From UBA7985 sp002711265 (lineage in GTDB: Bacteria; Pseudomonadota; Alphaproteobacteria; UBA7985), in assembly GCA_965660945.1 (NCBI GenBank), contig CBFIBS010000005.1:1-64000 (forward strand): a stretch of 64,000 nt of DNA, given 5' to 3'. The notes beneath the pieces are model-generated. The model was given only the letters and a program-made list of their open reading frames with translations. It did no database searches and was not told the origin of the DNA. Shown here piece after piece: positions 44,488 to 53,752 of the stretch (position 1 is the first letter of the stretch; each line of letters opens with the position of its first letter). A program made the position numbers and the translations under genes.

Positions 44488-45168
44488 TCACGTGTTGGTG
44501 CGGGCCAGGCCATCGTGGAGATCGAGCATGGCGCCGTGCCAAGCTGCGACCTTCTCCCCGGCAAATCCAGGTAGATCAAAGCTCGACGACGTTCGCACCC
44601 ACTGGAAGGCACCCAGCGCGATATAGTCGGCGTAGGAGGGCACGTCCCCACCCAGCCAGGCCTGCGATTGCAGCGTCATCGCAAGGGGCGCCAGCATCGC
44701 GGGCAGGCGCTGCTTGGCCTCATCGGCCAGAGCGGCGTGGTCTTCGAGGCTGCGCCCGAAGCGCTTCTCGCGGGACTCGCGGAAATAGGCCTTATCCCGG
44801 TCCTGCAGGCGCTCGAACAGCTCGAGGATCATGATCTGCAGCAGCAGGGGCTGCAGGCCGAAGCTCGCCCAGTTGTTGATGAACAGGGCGTGGGCCTTGC
44901 CCTTTTCCCCACCGAACAGACTGCGGCCGCTGGTGACGCTGTCTTCGAGGTGCAGGGCGATGGCCCAGCTGTCGGAAAGCACCCGCTCCCCGTCCTCGAT
45001 CGTCGGGACGATCTTGCGCTCTCCGTCACAGATGGTGCTGATCTCGGTGAAGGCGACGCCGCGGCTCTCGTGCTCGAGGCCCTTGTGCGCCAGCGCCATA
45101 GTGGTGCGCCAGGCGTGGGGGCTGAAATGGGCGCCGTCGGCGTTGGCGAGGTGATAGGTGGTGATCAT
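44488..45168 (-). CDS. glutathione S-transferase, LigE-like
   Basis: 226 residues. The N-terminal thioredoxin-like domain (DGAHFSPHAWRTTMALAHKGL, then KIVPTIEDGERVLSDSWAIALHLED) follows the beta-etherase (LigE) group, which uses SPxxWRT in place of the usual catalytic Tyr motif; the C-terminal all-helical domain ends WHGAMLDLHDG. Beta-etherases split aryl ether bonds of lignin dimers with glutathione. The start overlaps the GMC oxidoreductase stop by 4 nt, so the two are coupled. The exact substrate is not shown by the sequence. Confidence 0.8.
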   Translation of the reverse strand: MITTYHLANADGAHFSPHAWRTTMALAHKGLEHESRGVAFTEISTICDGERKIVPTIEDGERVLSDSWAIALHLEDSVTSGRSLFGGEKGKAHALFINNWASFGLQPLLLQIMILELFERLQDRDKAYFRESREKRFGRSLEDHAALADEAKQRLPAMLAPLAMTLQSQAWLGGDVPSYADYIALGAFQWVRTSSSFDLPGFAGEKVAAWHGAMLDLHDGLARTNT

Positions 45169-46850
45169 GGCGTGGGGCCCTTTTCTCCTGTGCGGACGGC
45201 GTCGAGGATCATCTCGGCGGCTTTCTCCGCAATCATTATCGTGGGTGCGTTGGTATTGCCACCAATCAGGCGTGGCATGACCGACGCATCGACGACGCGC
45301 AGGCCCCCGACACCCTTGACCCGCAGGTCTGGGGTCAGGCTCGCGCGCGGATCGTCGGCCGCGCCCATGGCGACGGTGCCGACCGGGTGGTAGATGGTTT
45401 CAGCCGTGCGGGCGACCCAGTCGCGGATCTGCTCTTCGGTCTGAACGGCCGTGCCCGGTTGCAGCTCCCGGCCTCGAATATCGTCGAAGGCTGGTGCGGC
45501 AAGGATACGCCGCGACCAGTCCAGCGCAGCCATCAGCACCCGCATGTCGTGGCCGTCGGGATCGCTGAGGTAGCGTGGATCCATGATCGGCGGCGCCGCC
45601 GGGTCCGCGGAGGCGAGGCGAATCTCGCCTTCTGATCGGGGGTAAAGGTTGCAGGCGTGCAGCGTATAGCCGTAGCCCCAGACCAGCTGGCGGCCGTGAT
45701 TGGCCATCCGCGCGGGCAGAAAGTGGAACTGGATATCGGGGCGGTCGAGCGCCGGGTCGGATTTCACGAAACCGCCCGCCTCGGCAACGTTCGAGGCCAA
45801 GGTGCCACCACGGCGGCTAAGCCACTGCAGCGCCCAGCGTAGGCTGCGCGCGGGCACGTTCCACTGAAAACCCAGTCCCCCACGCGCGCCGATGCGGCTG
45901 GTGAACTGGGTTATGACGTCGAGGTGATCGGCGAGGCGCTGGCCGACAAAGGGGGCGTCGTGAACCACGTCGATGCCGTGGCTGCTTAAGTGCTCGGCCG
46001 AACCGATGCCGGAGAGCATGAGCAGGTGCGGGCTGTTGATCGCGCCGGCGCTAAGGAGGACCTCGCGAGCAGCGCGCAGGGTCCGCGTCCTGTCTCCGCC
46101 TGCTCCAACACCAGCACCAGCACCAGCACCAGCCGCAGCATCGCTGATTTCTACCCCGGTGGCTCGGCGACCTTCGAACACGATCCGACGCACGCTGGTC
46201 CGGGTGAGAATGGTCAGGTTATTCCGCGACCGCACCTCCGGCGAAAGGTAGGCCCGGGCCGCAGAGGCTCGCAGTCCGTTTCGGGTTGTGACCTGATAAA
46301 CCCCGACCGCCTCGCTGTCCTCACCACGGTTGAAGTCATCGGTAACGGGGATCTGGGTCTGTGACCCGGCCTCGATAAAGGCCCGGCTGAGCGGGTTGGG
46401 GTCGGGCAGGTCCGAGACTGACAGCGGGCCGTCCGCGCCGTGGATTTCGTCGCCACCACGCTGGTTCGACTCGGCCTTGCGGAAGTATGGCAGGACCGAT
46501 GCGTAGTCCCAGCCCGTGGCGCCCAGCGCCGCCCAGCCATCATAGTCCGCCCGCATCCCGCGCGCGTATATCATGGCGTTGACGGCCGAAGACCCGCCGA
46601 GTACCCGTCCCCGGGGCCAGACCAGATTGCGCTGGCGCAGCTGGTCCTGCGGCGCGGTCTCGTAGCCCCATTGCAGATTATTGAACAGGCCAATGACCGC
46701 CAGCCCGAAGGGCAGGTGTACGGCCGGGTTGCGAGCTTTTGCGCCCGCCTCTATCAGACATACACGCAAGCCGGGGTCGTCGCTCAGGCGCCGCGCCAGC
46801 ACGCAGCCCGCTGACCCGCCGCCAACGATGATAAAGTCAAAGTCCGACAT
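45165..46850 (-). CDS. GMC-family FAD oxidoreductase (choline/alcohol dehydrogenase-like)
   Basis: 561 residues from ATG 46850. FAD motif VGGGSAGCV at 9-17, GMC signature 1 in PRGRVLGGSSAVNAMIYARG and signature 2 in GAINSPHLLMLSGIG, and the catalytic His region YHPVGTVAMG with a C-terminal Asn near GGNTNAP. It oxidises an alcohol, often at an alkanol or sugar. An insert near residue 240 carries a Gly-Ala repeat from a CTGGTG array. Upstream of, and coupled to, the GST gene. Confidence 0.88.
   Translation of the reverse strand: MSDFDFIIVGGGSAGCVLARRLSDDPGLRVCLIEAGAKARNPAVHLPFGLAVIGLFNNLQWGYETAPQDQLRQRNLVWPRGRVLGGSSAVNAMIYARGMRADYDGWAALGATGWDYASVLPYFRKAESNQRGGDEIHGADGPLSVSDLPDPNPLSRAFIEAGSQTQIPVTDDFNRGEDSEAVGVYQVTTRNGLRASAARAYLSPEVRSRNNLTILTRTSVRRIVFEGRRATGVEISDAAAGAGAGAGVGAGGDRTRTLRAAREVLLSAGAINSPHLLMLSGIGSAEHLSSHGIDVVHDAPFVGQRLADHLDVITQFTSRIGARGGLGFQWNVPARSLRWALQWLSRRGGTLASNVAEAGGFVKSDPALDRPDIQFHFLPARMANHGRQLVWGYGYTLHACNLYPRSEGEIRLASADPAAPPIMDPRYLSDPDGHDMRVLMAALDWSRRILAAPAFDDIRGRELQPGTAVQTEEQIRDWVARTAETIYHPVGTVAMGAADDPRASLTPDLRVKGVGGLRVVDASVMPRLIGGNTNAPTIMIAEKAAEMILDAVRTGEKGPTP
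46109..46132. repeat. (CACCAG)4 array inside the GMC gene
   Basis: Four perfect hexamers, read in the gene as Gly-Ala repeats, in the region between the two signatures of the GMC enzyme. Confidence 0.92.
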
Positions 46851-46992
46851 AGAATCTGACACTCTCCTGCCACCCAGACCTAAACCTTGCGCGCTGCCTA
46901 GCACAGCATGAATGCGCGTGCACGGCTTGCGCAGGCGGTTCGAGTCCCTTTATTGAGAAACACCAACAGAGCTTTAGTGGACTGACACTGCC

Positions 46993-48048
46993 ATGCCGCG
47001 CCTTGTCGTTGACGACATCTCAACGGGTTACAGCCCCGATCACCCCGTGCTCAATGGACTGTCACTGTCCGTTGAGAACGGCGGCCGGCTTGCGCTGGTC
47101 GGCGCGAGCGGCAGCGGCAAGACCACGCTGTTCCGGGCGCTGGCGGGGTTCATGGATATTTCGGCTGGGCAGATCAGCGTCGGTAATCGCTTGGTCAGCC
47201 AACCGGGCCTGACCCTCAACCCTGAACGCCGTGGGGTCGGGCTGGTGTTCCAGGACCTCGCCCTGTTCCCGCACATGACCGTGGAGCGCAACATTCGCTA
47301 CGGTCTGCGGGGTCTGTCAGCGACCGAAGCTACCCGGCGCGTCCACGAACTGCTGGAGCTTACCGGACTGCTTGCGCTGCGCGATGCCCTGCCCGAGGCC
47401 CTCTCCGGCGGCCAGCAGCAGCGGGTCGCGCTGGCCCGGGCGCTGGCGCCGCGTCCAGGGGTGCTGTTGCTCGATGAACCCTTTTCCAGCCTCGATCTGG
47501 AAACCCGGCTGCGGTTGCTCCACGCGGTGACCGAGATCCTCGACGCCGAGCAGATGACGGCGCTGCTGGTGACCCACGATCAGGGCGAGGCCTTTGCCTT
47601 TGCTGACGAAGTGGCGGTGATCGGCGGCGGCCGGATCGAACAGGCAGGGTCGCCCAAATCGCTCTATGCCATGCCGGCGTCGCGCGAAGTGGCGCGGTTC
47701 ATCGGCGAAGGCTCGTTCCTGCACGCCGAATTTGCCCCAGGCGAAATGACGGTGGAAACGCCCTTTGGCGCGGTCATGCCGCGCTGGATCGAAGAGCCGC
47801 CGTCGACTGCCGAGCGGATCGAGATCCTGATCCGACCCGAAGATCTTTCGCTGGCGCTGCAGGGTGACGAAGGCACGCACGTGCGGGTGCTGAGCTACCG
47901 CTACATGGGGTCTTTTGTCGACCTGATGGTTGCGCTGGACGACGGCCAGCAGCTGCACTGGCACTCGCCGGTGATGACGGCGCCGAGCGCGGGTGCCGAC
48001 GTGCGGGTGACGCTCAAGGGCGGCCTTTACCCGGCCTTCCGACAGTAG
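46993..48048 (+). CDS. ABC transporter ATPase, FbpC/PotA-like, orphan
   Basis: 351 residues. Walker A GASGSGKT at 37-44, signature LSGGQQQR, Walker B VLLLDEPFSSLD, H-loop LLVTHDQGEA; the C-terminal TOBE domain is present (IEILIRPEDLSLAL). Such ATPases energise import of ferric iron, sulfate or polyamines. No permease or binding protein is beside it, so it may be shared with a system elsewhere. Divergent from the GMC gene. Confidence 0.9.
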   Translation: MPRLVVDDISTGYSPDHPVLNGLSLSVENGGRLALVGASGSGKTTLFRALAGFMDISAGQISVGNRLVSQPGLTLNPERRGVGLVFQDLALFPHMTVERNIRYGLRGLSATEATRRVHELLELTGLLALRDALPEALSGGQQQRVALARALAPRPGVLLLDEPFSSLDLETRLRLLHAVTEILDAEQMTALLVTHDQGEAFAFADEVAVIGGGRIEQAGSPKSLYAMPASREVARFIGEGSFLHAEFAPGEMTVETPFGAVMPRWIEEPPSTAERIEILIRPEDLSLALQGDEGTHVRVLSYRYMGSFVDLMVALDDGQQLHWHSPVMTAPSAGADVRVTLKGGLYPAFRQ

Positions 48049-48114
48049 CCTCAGCCTTCGGGATTTGAACCGCCGTGCCGCCTTGGCCTGACGGTGCATG
48101 AGCGCAGGGCCGTG

Positions 48115-48747
48115 CTAGACGTGTTGCGCCCTGCGGGGGACGCCGACGACGACCCCGGGCATGACGTGGGCTTCGTCATAGGCCTTGCGGGCGAAGACCT
48201 CCCGCACCATCGGCGCAAAGAAATCCAGATCATGCATGGGATAGTCCGGATCGAAGCTTGACTGGTCCCAGCGTTCACAGAAATCGACGCAGGACTGGTA
48301 GAACGGGTGGTCGCGGAACGCCTGTCGTTGTTCAGGGTCCCAGCCATAGTGCTCAGCATAATAAACCATCTGGAACACGCCGTGGTGCTCGACGGTCCAG
48401 GCGACCTCGTCGCGGACGAAGGGGCGGATGACCTCGGCGGCCATCTTGTCGTGGTTCTGTGGAGCGAGGCCATCGCCGATGTCGTGCAGCAGGGCGCCGA
48501 CGATCCAGTCGATATCGGCGCCGTCGTTGAGCGCGCGGGTGGCGGACTGGAGGCCGTGCTCGAGGCGGTTGATCTTATATCCCGCGAGGGTCTCGTCGGC
48601 CTGGCGCGCCAGTTCCTTGAGCACCCGCTCACCGGTATGGTTGAGGAAGGGCTGCTCGAGCTGGTGCAGTGCGAGGTAGTCGTCGCGCGTGCCGTGCTTC
48701 ATTTCGGTGAAGGAAACCTGGAAGTCTTCGGGGACCCGGTCGCTCAT
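48115..48747 (-). CDS. HD-domain protein, COG4341-like
   Basis: 210 residues from ATG 48747 (GGAG 6 nt upstream); longer reading to 48897 rejected. The histidine/aspartate pattern EHGLQSATRA, ALLHDIGDGLAP, NHDKMAAEVI, VEHHGVFQ and FCERWDQSSFDPDY supplies the six ligands found in HD proteins with two metals, including mixed-valent diiron oxygenases such as PhnZ and TmpB. The residues ahead of the first His differ from PhnZ. Activity (phosphohydrolase or oxygenase) is unknown. Convergent with the ABC ATPase. Confidence 0.8.
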   Translation of the reverse strand: MSDRVPEDFQVSFTEMKHGTRDDYLALHQLEQPFLNHTGERVLKELARQADETLAGYKINRLEHGLQSATRALNDGADIDWIVGALLHDIGDGLAPQNHDKMAAEVIRPFVRDEVAWTVEHHGVFQMVYYAEHYGWDPEQRQAFRDHPFYQSCVDFCERWDQSSFDPDYPMHDLDFFAPMVREVFARKAYDEAHVMPGVVVGVPRRAQHV

Positions 48748-48988
48748 GGCCTGCTCCGCTCTGGCATAGGTTGATTTGGTCTTCATACAGGCCGGGTTGA
48801 ACCCCGTGCAAGACCAGGAACGACACGACGCAGGTCGTCTCCGGTGCAGGCCTTTGAGCTGCGGCGTCAAATCGAGCACGCCACGCAGCTTTGACAAAAA
48901 GCCACGCCGTTCTCCCGCTCAAATCTGTCTATATCCAACACAGCGCCTAAGGCAGCACACCCATCACGCAGGAACATCCGGCCCCATT

Positions 48989-50344
48989 ATGCCAGCCATC
49001 GTCGCCACACCACCCACGAATACCGCCTTGATCCGCAGTTATGCCCGGCTTGGTCTGACCTCCTTCGGCGGTCCGGTGGCACACATCGGTTACTACCGCA
49101 CCGCCTTTATCGAACAGACCCGCTGGATGGATGACGACGCCTTCGCCGAGCGACTGGCACTGTGTCAGGCCCTGCCGGGACCAACCAGCAGTCAGATGGC
49201 TTTCGCCTGTGCCTGGCACATGTCCGGGCGTCTCTCGCTGGCTTTCGTCTGTCTGGGCCTGTTCCTGCTGCCCTCCATGCTGATCCTGCTGGCGCTGGGG
49301 CTGTTCTTTATTGCTGCCGCCAGTGGTGGCCTCAGCCTCAACGGCCTGCAGGCGTTCATGGGGCACCTGTCCGACTGGATGGTGCCGCTGGTGATCGCCA
49401 TCATCACCCACGCCACGCTGGGGATGGCGCGGTCATTGTCTGTCGGTGCGGGAAGGCGGCTGACTACGATTCTTGCCTTCGCCATCGTTCTCATCCTGCC
49501 GCTGTGGGACTTTGGGTCGCTGCAGGTGTTCGCCCAGCTCGCGCCCATTCTGTTCGGTGGCGCCATGGGCCTGCTGTTCCTGCGGGAGCGCAAAGGCGCG
49601 GAAATCCCGGCGGGCGCACCCGGCAGCGACACCACCCTCGCGCAGGGCACACCCGAATCCGCCGCTGCACAGTCACGGGCAAGGGCAAGGGCGCCGATCA
49701 GCACCAGCCTGCTCGCCTTCTCCAGCCTGCTCGCCTTCTCCGGCCTGCTCGCCGCCGCCCTCGCGATCATTCTGTTCGACCTTGGCCCGGCGCGTCTGCA
49801 GCTCCTCGCCGGGCTCTATGAAGCCGGTTCCCTGGTCTTTGGAGGCGGGCACGTCGTCCTGCCCCTGCTCGACGAGGTGCTGGTCGAGCCCGGCCTCGTC
49901 CCGGAAAGCGCCTTCCGCACTGGCTACGGGTTCGCCCAGGCCATCCCCGGCCCCGTCTTTGCCGTCGCCGCCTTCCTCGGCGGTCAGGTCGGCGGGCTCG
50001 AAGGCCTGCTGCTGGGGATCGCCGGTACCGTCGTCATTTTCCTGCCCGGCGTGCTGCTGGTCATGGCCGTCGTACCGCTGTCGGCCAGCTTCTCCCGAAA
50101 CCGGGCTTACCGCGCCGCGCTGACGGGGGTGAACGCCGCCGTCGTCGGGTTGCTGGGGGCGACCGCCTTCTCGCTGTTCTTCCTGCTCTGGACCCCGGGC
50201 GCGCTGGTCCAGCACAGCGATACGCCGCTGCCCCAGGTTGGCGCGGCGCTCGTCGGCCTGTTCATGCTCTGGGTACTGAGACTGCCGCCGCTGCTGCTGA
50301 TCGCGCTGACCCTCGCCGCCGCCCTGATAACCACGCTGCTCTGA
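48989..50344 (+). CDS. chrA: Chromate transporter ChrA, two-domain
   Basis: 451 residues, two homologous CHR domains, each beginning with the motif FGGP / FGGGHVVLP and GPxF / QALPGPTSSQMAF. The first FGGPVAHIGYYRTAFIE and second QAIPGPVFAVAAFLGG are typical. It exports chromate or related anions. The 49706-49753 part repeats a SLLAFS unit three times. ATG 48989 gives the family start; it leads a forward run with fabA-fabB, 86 bp away. Confidence 0.93.
   Translation: MPAIVATPPTNTALIRSYARLGLTSFGGPVAHIGYYRTAFIEQTRWMDDDAFAERLALCQALPGPTSSQMAFACAWHMSGRLSLAFVCLGLFLLPSMLILLALGLFFIAAASGGLSLNGLQAFMGHLSDWMVPLVIAIITHATLGMARSLSVGAGRRLTTILAFAIVLILPLWDFGSLQVFAQLAPILFGGAMGLLFLRERKGAEIPAGAPGSDTTLAQGTPESAAAQSRARARAPISTSLLAFSSLLAFSGLLAAALAIILFDLGPARLQLLAGLYEAGSLVFGGGHVVLPLLDEVLVEPGLVPESAFRTGYGFAQAIPGPVFAVAAFLGGQVGGLEGLLLGIAGTVVIFLPGVLLVMAVVPLSASFSRNRAYRAALTGVNAAVVGLLGATAFSLFFLLWTPGALVQHSDTPLPQVGAALVGLFMLWVLRLPPLLLIALTLAAALITTLL
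49706..49753. repeat. 18-bp tandem repeat in chrA
   Basis: Two identical 18-bp units (AGCCTGCTCGCCTTCTCC, 49706-49741) and a partial third, encoding Ser-Leu-Leu-Ala-Phe-Ser repeats in the linker between the two CHR domains. Confidence 0.88.
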
Positions 50345-50429
50345 CACCACGTCCTAGCGTTGGGTGTCGCCGCCGTTCCTGCTAAGCTACTCCTAAGAGT
50401 ATCGTCGTCCACCAAGGGGGCCGCACACC

Positions 50430-50948
50430 GTGGAACCAAGAACCGAATCCTTCAGCTACGAGCAACTGCTGGCCTCGTCCCGGGGCGAGCTGTTCGGCCC
50501 GACCAATGCACAGCTGCCCGCGCCGCCGATGCTGATGTTCGACCGGATCACAACCATTTCCGACGGCGGTGGCGCCTTCGACAAGGGTCAGATGATCGCC
50601 GAGCTGGATATTCGCGATGACCTCTGGTTCTTCGACTGCCACTTCATCGGGGATCCGGTCATGCCCGGCTGTCTGGGCCTCGACGCCATGTGGCAGCTGG
50701 TCGGTTTCTGGCTGGGCTGGACCGGGGGCGAGGGCAAGGGCCGCGCACTGGGTTCGGGTTCAGTCAAATTCACAGGGCAGGTCACAAAGGACGTCAAACT
50801 CGTCACCTACCGCGTCGACATAAAGAAGGTGATCCGCCGGGGCATCAACCTCGGCATCGCCAATGCCACACTGGAAGCGGACGGGCGCGAGATCTATACC
50901 TGCGAAGACCTCCGGGTCGGCCTGTTCACCTCACTGTCTCAATTCTAG
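50430..50948 (+). CDS. fabA: 3-hydroxydecanoyl-ACP dehydratase/isomerase
   Basis: 172 residues from GTG 50430. Catalytic His in CHFIGDPVMPG and the neighbouring Asp in LGLDAMWQ are both present, with the GSVKFTGQV motif. It introduces the cis double bond at the C10 step of anaerobic unsaturated fatty-acid synthesis. A strong AAGGGGG precedes it. fabB follows after 14 bp. Confidence 0.97.
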   Translation: MEPRTESFSYEQLLASSRGELFGPTNAQLPAPPMLMFDRITTISDGGGAFDKGQMIAELDIRDDLWFFDCHFIGDPVMPGCLGLDAMWQLVGFWLGWTGGEGKGRALGSGSVKFTGQVTKDVKLVTYRVDIKKVIRRGINLGIANATLEADGREIYTCEDLRVGLFTSLSQF

Positions 50949-50962
50949 CGAAAGCCCCACTC

Positions 50963-52207
50963 ATGGCCATGCGTCGCGTCGTTGTCACCGGTCTCGGTAT
51001 TGTCTCCAGCATTGGCGTCGGGAAGGACGCCGTGAGTCAGGCTCTGCGCCAGGCGCAATCGGGGATCGTGCTGCAACCCGACTACGTCGAACGCGGCTTC
51101 CGCAGCCAGGTCGCGGGCACGATCAAGATCGAGCTCGAGGATCACATTGACCGCCGCGCACTGCGGTTTATGGGCCCGCCGGCAGGCTACGCCTATATCG
51201 CCATGCAGGAAGCGCTGGCCGACTCCGGCCTCGAAGAAACGGACTACGCCGAAAACGACCGCGTCGGTCTGGTCATCGGCTCCGGCGGCCCGTCGATGAA
51301 GTGGCAGACCTACGCCATGGAGACCGCTGCGGAAAAGGGCGTGAAGCGCATCGGCCCCTTCAACGTGCCCAAAGTCATGTCGAGCACCTGCTCGGCGGTG
51401 CTGTCGACCCTGTTCAAGATCCATGGCCACAACTACTCCATCACCTCCGCCTGCTCGACCTCGGCGCACTGCATCGGCCACGCTGCCGAGCTGATCCAGT
51501 TCGGCAAGCAGGACGTGGTCTTCGCCGGTGGCGGTGAGGAAGAGCACTGGTCCCTGTCCATGTCCTTCGATGCCATGGGCGCCATGAGCTCCAAGTACAA
51601 CGACCGTCCGGCCGAGGCCTCGCGCGCCTTTGACAAGGACCGGGACGGCTTCGTCATCTCCGCGGGCGGCTCGGTGCTGGTGCTCGAGGAATACGAGCGC
51701 GCCAAGGCCCGCGGCGCCAAAATCTACGCTGAGATCGTCGGCTACGGCGCGACCTCCGACGGCCACGATATGGTGGCACCCTCGGGCGAAGGCGCGATCC
51801 GCTGCATGCGGCAGGCGCTGGCAGGCTTCGATGACCGCGCTGTCCGGGCCAGCGACGTGCAGTACATCAACGCGCACGGCACCTCGACCCCGGTTGGCGA
51901 TGTCGCCGAGCTCGGCGCGGTCAAAGAGGTCTTCGGTGAAGGCACGACCCCGGCGGTTGGTTCGACCAAATCCCTGACCGGCCACGCGCTCGGGGCAGCG
52001 GGCTCGAACGAAAGCATCTACTCGCTGCTGATGATGGACGGCGGCTTCCTCGCGCAGTCGCCCAATATCGTCGAGCTGGACGAAGCCACCGCAGGCGTCG
52101 ATATCCTGACCGAAGCACGCGAGCTGGACGTCCACACAGCGCTGTCGAACTCCTTCGGCTTCGGCGGCACCAACGCCTCGCTGATTTTCTCCAAAGCCCT
52201 GCTCTGA
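50963..52207 (+). CDS. fabB: 3-oxoacyl-ACP synthase I
   Basis: 414 residues from ATG 50963 (second ATG at 50969). Catalytic Cys in SACSTSAHCI, the histidines in NAHGTSTPVGD and KSLTGHALGAAG. FabB elongates cis-3-decenoyl-ACP made by FabA. Together with fabA it accounts for monounsaturated fatty acids. The fabA overlap of a longer reading is rejected. Confidence 0.97.
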   Translation: MAMRRVVVTGLGIVSSIGVGKDAVSQALRQAQSGIVLQPDYVERGFRSQVAGTIKIELEDHIDRRALRFMGPPAGYAYIAMQEALADSGLEETDYAENDRVGLVIGSGGPSMKWQTYAMETAAEKGVKRIGPFNVPKVMSSTCSAVLSTLFKIHGHNYSITSACSTSAHCIGHAAELIQFGKQDVVFAGGGEEEHWSLSMSFDAMGAMSSKYNDRPAEASRAFDKDRDGFVISAGGSVLVLEEYERAKARGAKIYAEIVGYGATSDGHDMVAPSGEGAIRCMRQALAGFDDRAVRASDVQYINAHGTSTPVGDVAELGAVKEVFGEGTTPAVGSTKSLTGHALGAAGSNESIYSLLMMDGGFLAQSPNIVELDEATAGVDILTEARELDVHTALSNSFGFGGTNASLIFSKALL

Positions 52208-52262
52208 CCCTCAAACAGAACCGGACGCGGCCGGCTGCGGCTGGTCGGGCTCTTTCGAGCGC

Positions 52263-53537
52263 CTAACCAGCGGCCCCCGCCCGGCGCAGCAGCCGCAGGC
52301 GGGTTTCGTTGCCCGTCTCCGGCCAGCGCGGGATCAGCCACGACAGGATCAGCGACCCCGCCGCCAGACCGGCCCCGGCGAAGAACACCCAAGACGGCGA
52401 TATCAACCAGATGAACCCGAAGATCAGCGGCACCACCACGGCTGCAATGTGGTTGATGGTGAAGGCCACCGCCGCTGTGCTGGCCATATCCTCAGGATCG
52501 GCAATTTTCTGCAGATAGGTTTTCATGGCGAAGGCAAGCTTGAAGAACAGGTGGTCGAGGATGAACAGCAGCAGCGCCACCCACGGCGTGGTAACAATGC
52601 CGTAGAAAACGAAGATCGGCACCAGCCCGATGTACTCGATGATCAGCGTCCGGCCCTCACCGAAGCGCTTGATGAAGCGCCCGACCAGCGGCGCCAGCAC
52701 CATGTTGAGCACCTCGTTGAGCAGGATCAGCAGCAGCATGTCCTTGATGTTCAGCCCGAAGCGATCGACGAGCAGGAAGGGCGCGAACACCACGAATATC
52801 TGCCGCCGCGCCCCGGCGAAGAAGGTCAGGGCGTAGTAGAGCCAGTAGCGCCCGCGCAGCACGATGCCGGTGCGTTGCTTCGCGCCGGTGTCGGGCAGGT
52901 TGCCGAAGCCCCAGCCGACCACCGCGGCGGCCACGCACACCCCGCCTCCGACGAGGAACACCAGCCAGTAGTCGAAGCTGAAGAATTGGAACAGCAGCCA
53001 GCTGCCGCCGATCGCCACGATGGTCGCCAGCGAGTAGACCGTAACCACCCAGCCAAGCAGCACCGGCGCCTGGTCCTTGGGGAACCACTGCAGCTGCAGG
53101 CTCTGGGCGTAGGTCTCATAGTAGTGGAAGCCGACCGACATGATCGACATGGTGATGGCGATGCCGATGTATGTGGGAAAGAACCCCGTCAGCGCTGTGC
53201 CCAGCCCGATCAGCGCGAGAAAGAATACGGCGAGTCGCTGCTCCCGGAACACGGCGACAAAGAACACGGCGGTGAAGGCCAGAAACCCCGGGATCTCACG
53301 GATCGAGTGCAGTGAGCCGATGTCGAGGCCGTCAAAATTCGCACGCTCTACGGCGAAGTTGGTGTGCAGCTTCTCCCAGACCACGTAACCCACGGCCGAG
53401 CCCGCCGCCATGATCATAATCAACGCAACGGCCCGGCGCAGTGTAGCGCCGGAAAACTCGGCGGCGGCCAAACCGGTTGTTGGAATGTCGGGGGTCGCAG
53501 CGGTTGTCACGGATTGCCAGCTCCAGGGATATGGCAC
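52263..53537 (-). CDS. MFS transporter, unknown substrate
   Basis: 424 residues from GTG 53537, about 12 hydrophobic helices in two halves. Features include SVGFHYYETYAQSLQLQW and, in the second half, IFVVFAPFLLVDRFGL and LNMVLAPLVGRFIKRFGEGR. It belongs to a group I know mostly as uncharacterised. Convergent with fabB. Confidence 0.85.
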   Translation of the reverse strand: MPYPWSWQSVTTAATPDIPTTGLAAAEFSGATLRRAVALIMIMAAGSAVGYVVWEKLHTNFAVERANFDGLDIGSLHSIREIPGFLAFTAVFFVAVFREQRLAVFFLALIGLGTALTGFFPTYIGIAITMSIMSVGFHYYETYAQSLQLQWFPKDQAPVLLGWVVTVYSLATIVAIGGSWLLFQFFSFDYWLVFLVGGGVCVAAAVVGWGFGNLPDTGAKQRTGIVLRGRYWLYYALTFFAGARRQIFVVFAPFLLVDRFGLNIKDMLLLILLNEVLNMVLAPLVGRFIKRFGEGRTLIIEYIGLVPIFVFYGIVTTPWVALLLFILDHLFFKLAFAMKTYLQKIADPEDMASTAAVAFTINHIAAVVVPLIFGFIWLISPSWVFFAGAGLAAGSLILSWLIPRWPETGNETRLRLLRRAGAAG

Positions 53538-53658
53538 GACCCTGCGCCTTTGTAACGGTTTCGCCTATCCCTTTGGCGGCATGACTGATCCGTCGTCACG
53601 ATCCTTTTGGCGCGCTCTAACGACGGCTCACGTGGCAAGATTCCACCACCGAAACAAC

Positions 53659-53686
53659 AAAGGCCGCGGAGGATTCCGCGGCCTTT
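53659..53686. terminator. strong hairpin terminator between pnp and the MFS gene
   Basis: A perfect 12-pair stem, AAAGGCCGCGGA / TCCGCGGCCTTT, with a 4-nt loop. On the pnp strand the next bases are TTGTTGTTTC, so it can serve pnp. Confidence 0.85.
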
Positions 53687-53752
53687 GAGAAAGGTGCCGG
53701 ACCGCGCAGCGGTCCGACCAGGAGTTCAAAGGGTTAAGGGCTTTCAGGCGGC

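Noticed and set aside
46930..46965. tRNA-like GGTTCGAGTCC
   Set aside because: The flanking bases do not form a T stem and there is no acceptor stem.
48055..48085. tRNA-like GGATTTGAACC on reverse strand
   Set aside because: T-stem bases do not pair; no cloverleaf.
50945..52135. 396-residue reverse reading
   Set aside because: Antisense to fabB.
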